Source of the DNA: Conoideocrella luteorostrata
Taxonomy: Eukaryota > Ascomycota > Sordariomycetes > Hypocreales > Clavicipitaceae
NCBI GenBank assembly: GCA_032433595.1
Contig: JASWJB010000003.1
Coordinates: forward strand, 310,001-374,000
Length of the DNA: 64,000 nt
Reading direction: 5' to 3'
Numbering within the stretch: position 1 is the stretch's first letter; each line of letters begins with the position of its first letter. The translations under genes and the position numbers were made by a program. This document shows, piece by piece, positions 1 to 11,769 of this stretch. The notes beneath the pieces were generated by a model, which had not been told where the DNA came from, searched no databases, and saw only the letters and a list, made by a program, of their open reading frames with translations.

Positions 1-1065
1 TGCTGCCCATATAGCCAAAGCAGCTGCGATGCAAGCGGCAGATATATCATGAACCCGGCCTCCACAACGGGCATGTCAGAATTCTCGCCATGCACCATCG
101 GCACCATATGCACGGCCATGGGGCGCAACCTCGTTCGCAGCACCTGCCTCTCGGGCAACGAGGATGTAACGACAATTTCGAGCGGTGTGTGCGGCAATGG
201 CATCGTGGAGCCCGGGGAGGAGTGTGACTGTGGAGGAGCAGAGGGCTGCGGCTCCAACAGATGCTGCAATCCTACAACCTGCCGGCTGGTTGAAGGCGCC
301 GCCTGCGACGCTTCCAACAACGGCTGCTGCACATCTCAATGTCAGCTATCAAGCAGCGGCAGCGTGTGCAGGGCAAGTCTTGGCCCTTGTGACCCCGAGG
401 AAGTTTGCGATGGCTCATCCGCATCCTGCCCAGCCGATGTCCGCACACCGGATGGACAATCTTGCGGTGATGGCAGCAACGGCACAACCTGCGCCTCCGG
501 ACAATGCACGTCACGCAGCTTGCAGTGCGGCATGGCTCTGTTCAACTCGACCGGACTATCTAGCGGCGCATCGGCATGCGGCAGCAGCACGTGCCAGATG
601 AACTGCCTCGCATCGGCGCAGTCGTCGACGTGCCAGGTAACGGGAGCCGACTTCGTGGACGGCACTGTTTGTGGCAACTCGGGGGCGGCAGGGCTTTGCT
701 ACAACGGCGAGTGTCGGGCATCGCGCGAAAGAGGCGGAGGCAGCCCAAGCGCTTCGTCCTGGATCAATCGCAATAGAACCGTCTTCATAGTCATCGTCGT
801 GCTTGGCGGTCTGCTGGTGCTGCTGGTAGTGTGGTGTTGCATCAGTTGCGTGCGGCGGAAACGCAAATCAGCCAGGGAGGAGAGCAACAGGGCTCGGCTG
901 GCGACGCTTCAGCAGCAGCGTTGCCCTGTCGAAGGCCCTGTTCAAGGCCCAGTTCACGGCCCCGCCGTCGTCCCACCCTCTAACATCCCGCCCTTGCCCC
1001 TGTCACACGCCATCTATGCTCCGTCTCGCGGCTCTCCCAGGGTCTACTCCCATCGTTACGCATGA
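1..1065 (+). CDS. ADAM-type (disintegrin) metalloprotease, 3' part
   Basis: This is the C-terminal part of a membrane-anchored fungal ADAM protease; the 5' part and the zinc-binding site lie outside the window. The frame is open from base 1 and reads CCPYSQSSCD, then a GRYIMNP stretch typical of the end of the reprolysin catalytic domain. A cysteine-rich disintegrin domain follows (CGNGIVEPGEECDCGG, then RCCNPTTC), then an ADAM-type cysteine-rich region. One transmembrane helix (VFIVIVVLGGLLVLLVVW) is followed by a basic stop-transfer stretch (CVRRKRK) and a proline-rich cytoplasmic tail of about 70 residues ending at TGA. The family sheds or cleaves extracellular proteins; in fungi substrates are poorly known. 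The family call is secure; active-site integrity cannot be judged here. Confidence 0.93.
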   Translation, partial: CCPYSQSSCDASGRYIMNPASTTGMSEFSPCTIGTICTAMGRNLVRSTCLSGNEDVTTISSGVCGNGIVEPGEECDCGGAEGCGSNRCCNPTTCRLVEGAACDASNNGCCTSQCQLSSSGSVCRASLGPCDPEEVCDGSSASCPADVRTPDGQSCGDGSNGTTCASGQCTSRSLQCGMALFNSTGLSSGASACGSSTCQMNCLASAQSSTCQVTGADFVDGTVCGNSGAAGLCYNGECRASRERGGGSPSASSWINRNRTVFIVIVVLGGLLVLLVVWCCISCVRRKRKSAREESNRARLATLQQQRCPVEGPVQGPVHGPAVVPPSNIPPLPLSHAIYAPSRGSPRVYSHRYA

Positions 1066-1616
1066 TCTACGATTAACGCTTGTATTTAGTTCATTGGTCC
1101 CCGGTTTATGACACTATGCTTTTTTTTAAAGGGGTTTCTAGGCGCATAGGTTCCGACCAAGTTCATAGTTCTTATATAGTAAAGCGCATAGAGATACATC
1201 ATTTAAACCGACCAACAGTGTCTAGAATCCTTTGGCATACTGCCCCTCATCACACCGATCTTGCTTGCCAAACACTTCAACGAGGATTTTTGGATTACCT
1301 AATAATGCTCGGACTGCCACAGACAATTCATACGAATTTCATCCTTGTCAATTGAGGCATTGTCAGCCAAGACGACGCCCTTGGCCTCCACCATGACAAG
1401 ACTGTGTCGGAGCATTACAATGACAACCCGTTGCCCAACACACTTCGGCCTAGAAACTATGATGGTGCTGATCGTACCACCAGCTGAAGCTGCTAACCGA
1501 TTAACAACAGCTCTTCGCGAGGATTTTTCATTTCCCGAGACAACCTGCCAGCCCTGCTCTCCATCCTCCTGCCTGCAAATCTTTGCAATACAACGGTTGT
1601 TTCCAGCGTTCTGCGT
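1066..1616. other. Intergenic spacer, convergent 3' ends
   Basis: This spacer separates the 3' ends of the ADAM gene (+) and the PUD-like gene (-). Short open frames occur, but none has a recognisable domain, plausible codon use or splice partners. I see no gene in it. Confidence 0.5.
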
Positions 1617-2273
1617 TTAGAGCCGTGGTTTCCCCAAGTCCCAAGGAAATATCTTCTGCTCATTGGCTTTAGCACACGAAATCGTAGTATCTGAGCGACC
1701 TGACGGCGAAATAAAAGATATGGCGTTCTCGTTTAATTCGATAGTCATAGCCTTTTGATCGTCGTCCGTTTCTAAGTTGTGCTTTTTGAAATTATTGCCA
1801 CTATTAACAGTACCGCTTGAGTGTCGATGATCGTCCATGAGGATTCCAAGCGCCAATGTGCCGCTTACCCACCAAAATGGGCCGCCGAGCCAGCCGGCCA
1901 AGGTTGTAATGCCCGCAATGCCTAGTCCTTCACCTATTTCCGCGATAATTCGGAAGTTGTTCGGATTAGAAAAGCATACTGTTTCTTTATCGCGAGAAAA
2001 GTAAACGCTCCACCAGTCGCTTTTCAGAGTGTGTGTTTCAAATAAAGTTGCCCTACTTGCCGAGACTTCCGATTGAACAAGTTGACCCCATTTATGCGTT
2101 TGGGATGAGTCCATAAATTTATGCACAACATTTACGTCAGAGATTGGCGCCCCCAGATTGTTTTTTACCTGGATATAAGCTACAGCGCTCGGGGAACGGG
2201 GGTTTAACTTATTTCTAGGTATTGCCAGAGCAATACCTAAAAACGCTGACAACACAAGAAAGATATTTCTCAT
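1617..2273 (-). CDS. Secreted PUD1/PUD2-like protein (218 aa)
   Basis: A single-exon gene whose product begins with a clear signal peptide (MRNIFLVLSAFLGIALA). The mature part shows a pattern I recognise from 'up-regulated in long-lived daf-2' (PUD1_2) beta-sandwich proteins: AYIQVKNNLGAPISDVNVVH near the N-terminus, an HKWG motif, a SDWWSVYF segment, SNPNNFR, and later FKKHNLETDDD with SPSGRSDTTISC at the end. A hydrophobic Gly/Trp-rich segment (about residues 113-145) sits in the middle, where other members often have an alanine-rich stretch. The biochemical role of the family is unknown; nematode PUD proteins are cytosolic, so a secreted form is noteworthy. The start is the first ATG and is required for the signal peptide. 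Family assignment is from remembered motif pattern, not a search. Confidence 0.7.
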   Translation of the reverse strand: MRNIFLVLSAFLGIALAIPRNKLNPRSPSAVAYIQVKNNLGAPISDVNVVHKFMDSSQTHKWGQLVQSEVSASRATLFETHTLKSDWWSVYFSRDKETVCFSNPNNFRIIAEIGEGLGIAGITTLAGWLGGPFWWVSGTLALGILMDDHRHSSGTVNSGNNFKKHNLETDDDQKAMTIELNENAISFISPSGRSDTTISCAKANEQKIFPWDLGKPRL

Positions 2274-5200
2274 AGTTTTTCACAGATAGCCCTACAGAAG
2301 TTAGCCTATGCTATATTTTAAGGAATACGAAGACGCAGCAAGGACTTTGCTCACTATTATAATGCTAAGTGTTGAAGTTGGCTGAAAGTCAGAGAGAGGT
2401 TTATTGCAAAAAGGGCCTGCAGTAAACTTGATAGGACGTAACTGTTCTGGTAGGTCTTGAAAAGAGGTCTAGAGATTGCTGGCTTCTTGATAGCTAGGGG
2501 AGAGGACTAGCTTCTAATATACTAATTTATTTGGCATCATACTGTGTCTAATTACCTATTGTTATTATAGAGTTTATATTATCAATATCTATTAAAACAA
2601 TAATAAACAAATACTACTTATTATCACAAGACTATTAGAATATCTAAATGATACGCTGATATCTAGCACTAAGATGCAAATAGCTAGAACCGGCACTTTT
2701 GCGGAACCGGCCCTTTAACAGGACCTGCTTTGTCTTGCTTGGTTTTACTCCACAAGTATTGCGCTGGAAGTACGTTATACAGTACATCTTGATTTACATA
2801 TACCAAAAACGGGCTAGGCGTTGGTGGCTTGGCTTGCACCCGTATGTCACAGGAAAAATATGAGCCTAATCAAGGGTCATAACTACACATGAAAATGGCC
2901 TCTGGCTACGCTAATTTTTGTGTGACACCGTACCTTTGCTGTGCTTCTACAAAGCTAGTAAGGCGAGGCGCACAAGCTCAAGAACCACCTCTTCTTTTAT
3001 CTCTACGCTTCTTGTCTTCATACAATATATGCGCACTCTTATCGTCACCTAACGTTATGTCTTCTCCCGTTCTAGATAATAATAATTAGTTATCTCCGCT
3101 CCTGTATGAAACGAGGAAGAAGACTTCCGTTTGCTTGGGAAGATCTATGCTTGCAATAAATCTTTGCTTTATTAACTTGGAATTTGCATTCAGCCACACC
3201 TGCCTGCCTTCTGCTTGCGCAATTGTTGTGATGTCACGCTACATTGAACGCCAATAATTCGGGGGTCGCTAAACGGGGCCATTTTATTAATGGAACTAAC
3301 ACTCGCGTACGACCTGTCCGGCTCGTCCCATTTCTTTGCAAGGAATACAAATACTGATTTCCTTCGCGCGAGCCCGGTGGGGCAAAGAGCTATCATCATG
3401 AAAGCGTTTCCAAGATATAGGGTACTGGTAGGTAGTACTAGTTGATGACGATCTAGAATTTATGGGAAGGCTTGAGCAGGTGGTTGACAAGAGAATTGGC
3501 TTGCCCCTCCATCTTCTTGGACTTATCAATGCAATCACTTGTTCACTAAAAGTATACACCTATACATGTGTATCAGGCACATATCACCCACTTGGTAGAG
3601 ATAGCAACTCAATATAATCAGGGAACTCATTATTATTATTATTACAGTTAAGCGAGGTAGGACACTTTTTACAGCTGAAAATATGACTTGACCAAATTGG
3701 TCGAGGTCAAGCTCTCAAAACGAAGCTAGTTCTCAGCGCGGGATAAACTCCGCCTCCACGATACACGCCGCGATCAATTGAACCGAAACGTGCCGAGAAA
3801 GAACCACCCAGGGTTGAGATGTGGTGCCATTACTATCTAGTGAACTATAACGCATAGATGACCCCGCCATTTTGTCGAGATCGCAAGAATCTGGGGTTGT
3901 CACATGGAGTCCAGCCAACGGACAATTCCGTGGGAACATTCCGTCATCGCAGTAGTATCGTACGATTCCGTCTCCATCCGTGCCTCAAACTAGAAGTGAT
4001 TTAAAAAAAAGGCGTGCGTTCATGAATCATCCAGGTACTCCGTACACAAACAGGCGATGTCGACGTATCATACGCTGCAATCCCGCACGTATTGTCTGCC
4101 GGTTCCGGACACCTGCGGTGCAATCCCCCCCGGCTTTGTCAACTCCGCCACATCTAGGACAAAACGAGTTCTTAGCATGAATCGCATCAGTTGCCTATTA
4201 TCTTCTGGGTCAATGTTTTAGGTACTCTTGTCGATAAGCAACACGCCAAGCACCGATAGATGACGATTGCTCGAACTGCTCATCCGTTCGGGAAGGCCGA
4301 CAAGTTCTGGTGCCTGGCAAGTCTTTCTAGATGTGCCAAACGGGCTTCTCATAGACCGGGATGATGATGCGCTTCTATAATTTACCATAGATGACACGGT
4401 TGTGGGCTCTGGCAGAGAGCAGATTAGCTCGGAATCTTTATTTCCGGCTCGCAGACTGGGTTACGTTTGTTGCGTGGCATATAAGACCTGTTTACAGCCG
4501 CCGGAAAAAAGTTCAGTAGCCCTACACTTTTGCCCCAGTGGTCGAGCGGGTAATTGTTCCGATAACGTTGAGCGTTCATTTTATTGACTTTACCGTCCGC
4601 AAAAACCCACGCGCAGTCTCAAATGTACTCACACCTAACATCGTTAAGGTGAGGGACGCTACGTGCGCGACAATTTTTTTTTTACGAGTAAAATATTAAC
4701 ACTCTGTCGCACCTGGTCTGAGAACTGGAGGCGTAAACCCTTATGTTCAGAACTAACGACACGACCGCTCCAGGTCTAAAGAGGACGTAGAAGAAACCAT
4801 ATCGAGCACCACTAGTGCGTTCTTGAGAACAAGTCCTTGGCCTCCCTGGAATCCACGCATAATCTGATATACGCTTCAGGTATCCCATGCGGCCGAGCAC
4901 GGCTGGGATGAAGTCTCGCCGGCAGAAGTAACAGAAACTTTTTCCAGATAAAGAGCTTTTGTCGCGTTGGGCAACCACATGTTTCCACATTGGGGCACAA
5001 ACAGCTTGTCAAACGACACAAAGGGGTCCTTCGCGCGCCCAGACATAGGCAGACAGCGAGGTGCACAGTTCCAGATAAGGTGCGTTGATGCAAGGCGCGT
5101 TCGCACCTTCTGGTTGAGCCGTTCATGTCCTGCCTTCAGAGCTGAGGCTGTTTGCCTCCGTGGTGGGAAGAGTGTAGCAAAGAAACGGGCCAAGTTGGTA

Positions 5201-5680
5201 GCGCGCGATGAACGCTTGGTACTGGCGCAGTGTGGTGCCTGAGGTTGGGTTGTATACCCTCCGGTGAGGACAAAAAACGTCAAGAATTCACGCAGGAACT
5301 AGAACTTTGGCACTGGAAAAATTGCCGTTTATTTCGAGGAAGCAGATAAAAGGGACGAAGATGAGCGGTCCAAAATATTGCAAGCAGAAAACGTCAAACA
5401 TGGCCAATTGTAGACCGGGGAGCTCTACGTATGTCTCGGAGAATGTAATATTGCCCGTAGATGCGATGAGGTAGAGTATCTCCGCAAATGGTCTTCTTCT
5501 TTGTACGTACCATTGTAGAGCGAAATGTTTGTTCCCACGTCTCAGCCTCTTAATAGAGACCTAAACAGCAAAAGTCTGCGGAGAGGCACAAAGCATGGCT
5601 GATTTAGACCTATGGGGCCAGTTGCTTGGCTACGACAGCATCCCGTAAAATAGCAGATGTGGCTAACAGCTAGTTAACAA
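2274..5680. other. Gene-poor spacer, AT-rich at its start
   Basis: About 3.4 kb upstream of the PUD-like gene. Bases 2500-2700 are strongly AT-rich with many TA steps, like a RIP-mutated repeat remnant. Bases 3632-3652 hold an ATT microsatellite. Bases 4800-5245 are richer in GC and open in frames on both strands (up to 135 codons), but no frame gives a recognisable protein, so I call no gene. Confidence 0.45.
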
Positions 5681-5706
5681 TTGGCTATCCCGTACAGAGG
5701 CGATGG

Positions 5707-5997
5707 AGAACCTTGCCATTCGCAAATTGGCTATACCAAATCGCTTTGCGCATCGCTACAAAGGCGTAGTCGACGATCAAGATGCCTGGCAGCAGGAGGC
5801 GTGCGAAATAATGAGGATGATGAGATGGGTCAGTTTCGAGGGATCGAGGACACCAAACTCCTTGTAGCGAAACCAAACTCCGTCCGTGCTGGCAAAGTGG
5901 CTACAAGACGCGGGTCATCCCGCCCTCCCCGTAGAATATTTGGACGGGAGAGTGTCTTGCCGGGCGCCAAATCCTGTTGATCCCCCAATCTCGTATT
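5707..5997 (+). pseudogene. Possible degenerate coding remnant
   Basis: A short frame from 5704 reads like real protein (a stretch with RFAHRYKGVVDDQDAWQQEA and then MRMMRWVSFEG) and closes at a stop near 5866. A second frame from about 5880 continues in similar style (LAKWLQDAGHPALPVEYLDG). The two are separated by a frame change and a small local duplication of the ACCAAACTCC sequence. This looks like the decayed relic of one gene, but I cannot name the family and the evidence is compositional only. Confidence 0.25.
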
Positions 5998-6322
5998 TAT
6001 TTCCAACAATTGACCGGCAGTACTACGCCATCACCGTGGATATGAGGGTAACTGGCCTTTACTCCGTTCTGGGCTAGCCATTAACTATCTGGCTTATAAA
6101 CACGAATAGGAACAGTGCGACTTGCATCTACAACACCCACTTGACACAGTCCCTCGCAACCACTCCATTGCCCAGCTGATCATTATTGCTCGCATTGGCT
6201 GCGGTGCTGGATAATGTTACCTCGGCACATGGAGTAGATGGCCTCAGTCATACGGCCATTTGTTCAAGAATGCCCGTTGCTGGCCGTGGTTGGCTGATAC
6301 TGACCAGCCCCGACCGATAACC

Positions 6323-6514
6323 ATGGCCACCATCGACGGCGAACAAACCCAGCTCTGGTTACTGGCAACCGTTGCCATTTTCAGTCTTGCAGCAACTTAT
6401 GTGATATCCAGAGTTATGCTTTGGAAATATGTCATGAAGCAATTGCCCAAAGGGTGTGCAGGTAGACGGCTGTTTGAGTCAGCGATGTATGGTCGCCTAA
6501 TTTATTCTTGTTGA
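6323..6514 (+). pseudogene. Orphan membrane-anchor ORF, possible gene relic
   Basis: The ATG at 6323 opens a 63-residue frame with one strong N-terminal transmembrane helix (LWLLATVAIFSLAATYVI) followed by a basic flank and KQLPKG. That arrangement resembles the membrane anchor of a microsomal enzyme such as a cytochrome P450, but no P450 body (no ExxR, no haem-binding Cys motif) is found downstream. It may be a truncated gene start or chance; function unknown. Confidence 0.2.
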
Positions 6515-6520
6515 GAAGCA

Positions 6521-9500
6521 CGAAGACCTCCTATTTTTCGTCGCTATAAGTTAGTATAGATGCTTATTCCTGCATCCTTGCCGGGATTTCCATGGGCTGG
6601 CTGAGGCTGTCCATTCCATTGGCATCATGGAAACGGAGGCCAGCATCGATTATGTGTCGCATTACATCTCCAGTAATGACTTGAAGATGTCCTCCGTAAA
6701 GAAGCGAAATGTGAATCTATTCGGTCTCTGTCAGAAGTGGTCTCGGGCGGTGCTTGGCAATCTAAAAAGGCATCAGCCAATGAACTAGGCAAGATGAGCC
6801 ATGATCTTAGCTATTTTCTGGCCAGCTCCTGAGTTGTCATTGACGTGGGAATGGCATTCGAAGAGACAAAAGTTCCTTCGTACAACCGGGTACAGGCTCC
6901 TTCCAATGGACCTTATTTGGAATCGTCTAGAATATATCACTTCAGCTTGCCAGTTAATGATGTCCCAACTATCGCTGAGAAGCAGAATTCGCTGCCATGC
7001 AAACCCAGTCGTAAATCATCTTTTCCCGTGGAGGGTGGCAGACCGTGGCGACGTCGTCCCATGTTATGAAAGCCATCAGTGCTGTAAGCCAGAACATATC
7101 GTACCACTATTGCCTTAGGTCGCTGCGTTTATGTGATAAATTCGAGGCATTATTTACAGTAAGGGTGATTTATTAATCAGTGGGGAAACTGACGGTCTTC
7201 GGTTTTTCGACGGCCCCAAAATTCTCGCGGCGCACCTCTTTCTTTAATTGGAACTCAGCAGCCATTAGCTTCAACCTGCCTAATTCGGAATCAGCATGAT
7301 GTGTTTCTGTTATTCTTTGTATTGCACAACTCATCAAGTGGAATTCTGTATATCACGGATTTGACCACCGTCGTTGCTATCGCCCAACACTCCTCAAGAA
7401 AACACAAGAGAGCTATCTTCCCTATCTCGCTGTCCGCCATCTTAGCACTCGACGCCCTCGGTGAAACATTGGATAGTGTTATTTAGTAACGGTAAGCTGA
7501 GTACTCGATAGGTTGCCGGCACTCGAAGCTAGTTTGCGACATCACGGTGTCGTCAGGAATAGGATCTGATGACGAGAAGAGTCTTACTAGAAGCCATGAC
7601 GTTCGGCAGTGAGTCTGGATGCCCCGCTAGAGATTAGGAGCACTCCTGGGCCTGATGCATCGCCTTGGCGCACAGAAACTAAGTTATCTTGGACAAAATA
7701 TCTCGTTTGCGGTCCGATTCTTCGTCGCGCTTCCGAAACTCAACCACTGCGTGAGGCCCCTCAAGTAGACCGCGCTTCTCACGAGATCCAGGGAGAACCA
7801 TTCGAGTATTGACATTGCAGCTGTCAGTAAAGACAGATAGCAGCAGCCTTTCTGTATGCCGTGTTTCTATGAAGTTCAACGATCTCTCTTTTTTTTTTCC
7901 CCCAGAAATGCGCCGCCATGTAAATCTCGGTGTGGCCTGTAGATCCGCATTTTGGAAGCTCATGCATGAAGCCGCGAAAAACAAATTGACTCGACGGTGT
8001 AGACCCACAGCGTGCACGTTACTACAACTGTTGGCCTGTTACTGTACTTCCGCAATACTAATTAAAGATTATTACTACGGCTTACCTTGGGTGTCTGCTG
8101 CTGACGCCAGAACAGCCCTTCGGCTCAGTGAAGTGCCAGGTGCGCATCTTTACCCAGCAGGGCCCATTATACCTATGGCCAGAGTGTAATATGCAAAAAA
8201 AAAAAAAGCTTGAATACAATGAGTGGATCTCGATGCATGTTTTATATCACGGTCACGGAGCTCGTAGGTCACTTCCGTGCGATGCGATCGATGATCAAGC
8301 AAGCACAACCTGAGCACCGAGCCAGGCAAATGGGATGCCGGCCTTCTCGAACAGGCGTAGAGCAATATCGAGATGACGAACAATATCCGCGAGTTATGCC
8401 ACACTGCATATGACCGCTATCCTGCTTCAACAACTCCGTAAGCCTGCCGCTGTCGATAAAACAAAAGTGCGCCCTTTGATGACTATTCATGACGTGAACG
8501 GGTACATTTGTTTCAAGGACAATACATCAGATGAAGTCATGGGGCGGTGCTGCGATGCAGCAGCGCGACCCAACCTTATTGTGCAGTCAGGAAACCAGGA
8601 GTTGGGTTGACACAGCTGCCACGCTAGCCACGGCAACAGCACATCAATACCCAACGTGGATGGCCGAATCCACCGATGAACAAAAATTACGGAGTATGTA
8701 CTCCGTACTCCGTATTCCGTAGTATTCCGTAGCAGTTAGTCGTTCGTTTGCAGGACCTTTTGGACGGGCAATTGCACAAAGTAGTACCACTAGCACAGCG
8801 CAGCACAGCGCAGACCAAGCTGCGCCGCCGCAGCAGCAGCCACCCATCCAATAGCTCGTCCGTTTCCTATGACCTAACGCAGCGGACAGTTCTCGAACGG
8901 GTGCAAAGGGGTTGGGGCAGAGCGCGACAAACCGCATGGATTCGGCAGGCGTGGACAGCGCGGATCCCGACCGAGGGCTGCTGGAGCTGGGGAATCAAGC
9001 ATACTTACGCCACTCCCACACCACTGCACGCCAGGGAAATTTGGCAAGTTTTCAGTGGACGACAGGAACCGGGAGGCAGGGGCACAAATAAGGTCGCAGC
9101 CAAAGTTCATCTAGAATGGCTTGGCAGCGGAGAAAGTTGGGCATGGCAGTCAGTCAGAGGAGTCCTGACATGCTGTGGTGGCATGGCGCTGCGCCAAGAC
9201 GTGTCTTATTCAATATCTTATTCAATATCGCATTGGTGTTTCTGGTCGCTGTTCGGATGAGGGACGACGGATGTATCCTTCAAAGTTCCACCATGTGTCG
9301 GCGGGCCTTGGGTCATGAAATTAGCGACTGCACCACGAATCGACTGGCCTGATCCGGGATGAAACACGGGAAACAAATTCAGTCATGCATTTCAGCATCT
9401 GATGTTTGCGGGCGGCAAACGATGCTCGAGGCACCCGAGCAATGTTTGTCTAGTTAGTTATCGTTGACAAAAGGAGGAGTCCTAGTCCTTCGTACGGCTG

Positions 9501-10130
9501 GCTGACCACACGGACTGAGCTGAGCTGAGCTGAGCTGACACGGTATGAGCGGCGCCCCCCCCCCCCCCATTGGATCTACTCGGACAGGTCGACTGCAAAA
9601 AGAGAACATGGATGCTCGGAGAAAAGCCGTGGCTCCACGTCGTTCAGTCGACAGGGAAGACAGTCGCGAATAGAGGCGTAAAATCGTAATAAAGTTGGAG
9701 CTACTCCGAAACAACGTGAATGCAAATGCCGGGAATATGTGATCCACCTCTGTATTTGCCTTGCAGGGGGGCAGTGCACACCTTATTACAGCCCGTCTCC
9801 AAATCCTCCTCAAAAAAGTAAAACGACACGGCTCCCTTCGTTTAATGTCAAGCCACTTCGGACCAGGCCCATCTCGGCCAGCCCTTCCTTGTTCGACGTG
9901 GCATAACTAGTAGTAAACAGGCTCGCGAAATTGGGGTGAGGAAAAACACGAACACAGGAGCGCCGTCAATTAGGATGGGCCTGCATCGCGTTATTCTTGT
10001 ACCACCCACCCGCCAGCCGTCAGAACTTCCTTTACCACTACCTACTGGGATCCCACAATCGGGCGTTCATATTGTGACCGGCTCGGTGAGAATCCGAGCA
10101 TCGTTTCTGCCATGGCGCCCAGGCGCGTAC
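6521..10130. other. Long non-coding spacer with simple repeats
   Basis: About 3.6 kb with no supportable gene. It holds several copies of the TACGGAGTA/TACTCCGTA motif (clustered at 8686-8730), a CTGAG pentanucleotide run at 9514-9538 and a run of 14 C at 9555-9568. Open frames such as 8748-9260 have no recognisable features. Confidence 0.5.
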
Positions 10131-10140
10131 CGTATATAAT
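10131..10140 (+). promoter_or_regulatory. TATA box of the DUF2156 gene
   Basis: CGTATATAAT lies about 80-90 bases upstream of the ATG at 10221, a normal distance for a fungal TATA element. Inference from sequence and position only. Confidence 0.5.
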
Positions 10141-10220
10141 TCTTGCGCCAGCCCATGAGGTGCTCCGGAGTGCGTCCATCTTCACCGATTGTCTTTTTAA
10201 ACTATAATTGATCTTGATAT

Positions 10221-11486
10221 ATGTCACGTACCATGGATTCCAAAACATCATGCTCACAGCTGTCCTCGCCATGGCCTAGAGATTCGCGCTGCCTGATCCA
10301 ACGTCTTGCTCAAGAGGCAGAGCGCGAATTCGCAGGCAGCAACGGCAATAACGGCAACAAAAAGAAACCCGGAAAAGCGTCCTCGTCCCCTTCAGAGTCG
10401 TCCAGCAGACGGCAGAGCCATGAGGGACGGTCGTTGAGTGACACCATTGTTGTGTCCGAGGAAGAACAGATCCTCGATGACTCCTACGATCAGTTCAGCA
10501 GAACCTTTCACATGGTGCTCCTCGACCCCAACTACGACATATTCACCAGCCCCAAAAGACTCGGGTCCATCATATACAAGATCGCCCAACGCACACTCAT
10601 TGTTGTCGGCGACCCGCTGTGCAGCAACGACAACCTCCAAGCCATCCTGGAAGAGCTTCGCCAATTCCGGCGCGCACGACGATTGAAGCTCGCATTCATG
10701 GGTGTCAGCGAGTCGTTCTTGGACTTTGCCACGAAGAAAGGCTGGAGCAGCTTCAAGTTTGGCTGCGAGCGAGTCATCAACCCGCTGAACAACGAGGTTC
10801 TCAATAAAAAATCAGGGAAGCGCATGCTCGGCCAAAACCGACAACTCCTGGATCCAAAGAGGGGGGGCCTCAAAATCGGCATTTATGTGCCGAGCGCGAC
10901 CGGCATCAACCGCCAACTCGAGCGTAGTCTCGAACAACTTTACACTAATTGGTGCGGCACCAAACATGACCGGGGCATGAGAAACACACAGGCGTTTATT
11001 ACGGCGTACGATATCTTCTCGCAGCGAACCAAAACGGCGTTCCTCTACACAACCGACGCCCACGGCGACATCTGTGGGATGGCCATGCTGCGGCAACTCG
11101 GTGTGGAGGCAGGGTTTCATGTTGATCCTTGCATCGCCTCTGCCGATGCCCCGAAAGGCACCACAGATCTATTAATGGTCACGGCCATGCAGATACTGCG
11201 ACGCGCTGAGATTTCTTACCTAAGCTTGGGCGTCGAACCATGTATGGCACTCAAGGAAGAGTCCAAGCAGCTGGGCATGAGCGATCGACTAGCAAATGCT
11301 GCATACCGTAAAGTTACAAATTACGACAAGGTCGTTGGAAAAAAGACGTACAACGACAAATTTCATCCCGATCCTTCACTGCAATCTAACCTATACGTCG
11401 TCTTTCCCAAGGCTGTCTTCCCGCTTCAAGAAGCGCTTGCGATAATGAAGGTTGCGCATATCCGATTAAAACACATCTTTGCGTAG
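10221..11486 (+). CDS. Stand-alone DUF2156 (LPG-synthase C-terminal-like) protein; candidate ergosteryl amino acid synthase
   Basis: A single-exon gene of 421 residues. After a low-complexity Ser/Lys-rich N-terminus (to about residue 75) comes the double GNAT-like fold of phosphatidylglycerol lysyltransferases (DUF2156): DPNYDIFTSPKRLGSIIYK, LIVVGDPLCSNDN, LKLAFMGVSESFLDFATKKG, then a second half with TAFLYTTDAHGDICGMAMLR, a TTDLLMVTAMQILRR helix and YLSLGVEPC. Known enzymes of this fold transfer an amino acid from aminoacyl-tRNA to a lipid; in fungi ErdS (fused to AspRS) makes ergosteryl-aspartate and a free-standing DUF2156 enzyme (ErgS) makes ergosteryl-glycine. There is no AspRS domain here, so an ErgS-like role is the best inference, not proven. 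A second ATG at 10233 could also serve as start. Confidence 0.85.
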   Translation: MSRTMDSKTSCSQLSSPWPRDSRCLIQRLAQEAEREFAGSNGNNGNKKKPGKASSSPSESSSRRQSHEGRSLSDTIVVSEEEQILDDSYDQFSRTFHMVLLDPNYDIFTSPKRLGSIIYKIAQRTLIVVGDPLCSNDNLQAILEELRQFRRARRLKLAFMGVSESFLDFATKKGWSSFKFGCERVINPLNNEVLNKKSGKRMLGQNRQLLDPKRGGLKIGIYVPSATGINRQLERSLEQLYTNWCGTKHDRGMRNTQAFITAYDIFSQRTKTAFLYTTDAHGDICGMAMLRQLGVEAGFHVDPCIASADAPKGTTDLLMVTAMQILRRAEISYLSLGVEPCMALKEESKQLGMSDRLANAAYRKVTNYDKVVGKKTYNDKFHPDPSLQSNLYVVFPKAVFPLQEALAIMKVAHIRLKHIFA

Positions 11487-11502
11487 TTTGGCTTTCATTT
11501 AC

Positions 11503-11523
11503 ATATATATATATATATATATA
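11503..11523. repeat. AT dinucleotide microsatellite
   Basis: An uninterrupted AT run of about 21 bases lies just after the stop codon of the DUF2156 gene, probably within its 3' UTR. Confidence 0.9.
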
Positions 11524-11769
11524 CAAAGACGCTTCTTGTATTATTATTATCATTCTGCGTATATCTCTGCATAGCTAGCATTACGTTTGTGTCGCTCTTT
11601 TTGGACATTTCAGTTATATTTTACTATGTTAATCGGCTTCTTTGGGTCATGTTTGTGTAGTGGACATGATTTTCCTACTATTGTCACCAAGATACCATCG
11701 CTAGACATCAATTTCTCATTCCTTCATAATCATACAATGACACAACCTGGGCATGCAACATTACTAAGT

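Noticed and set aside
8748..9260. 170-codon open frame on the plus strand
   Set aside because: Composition is not protein-like and a second frame on the opposite strand is open as well.
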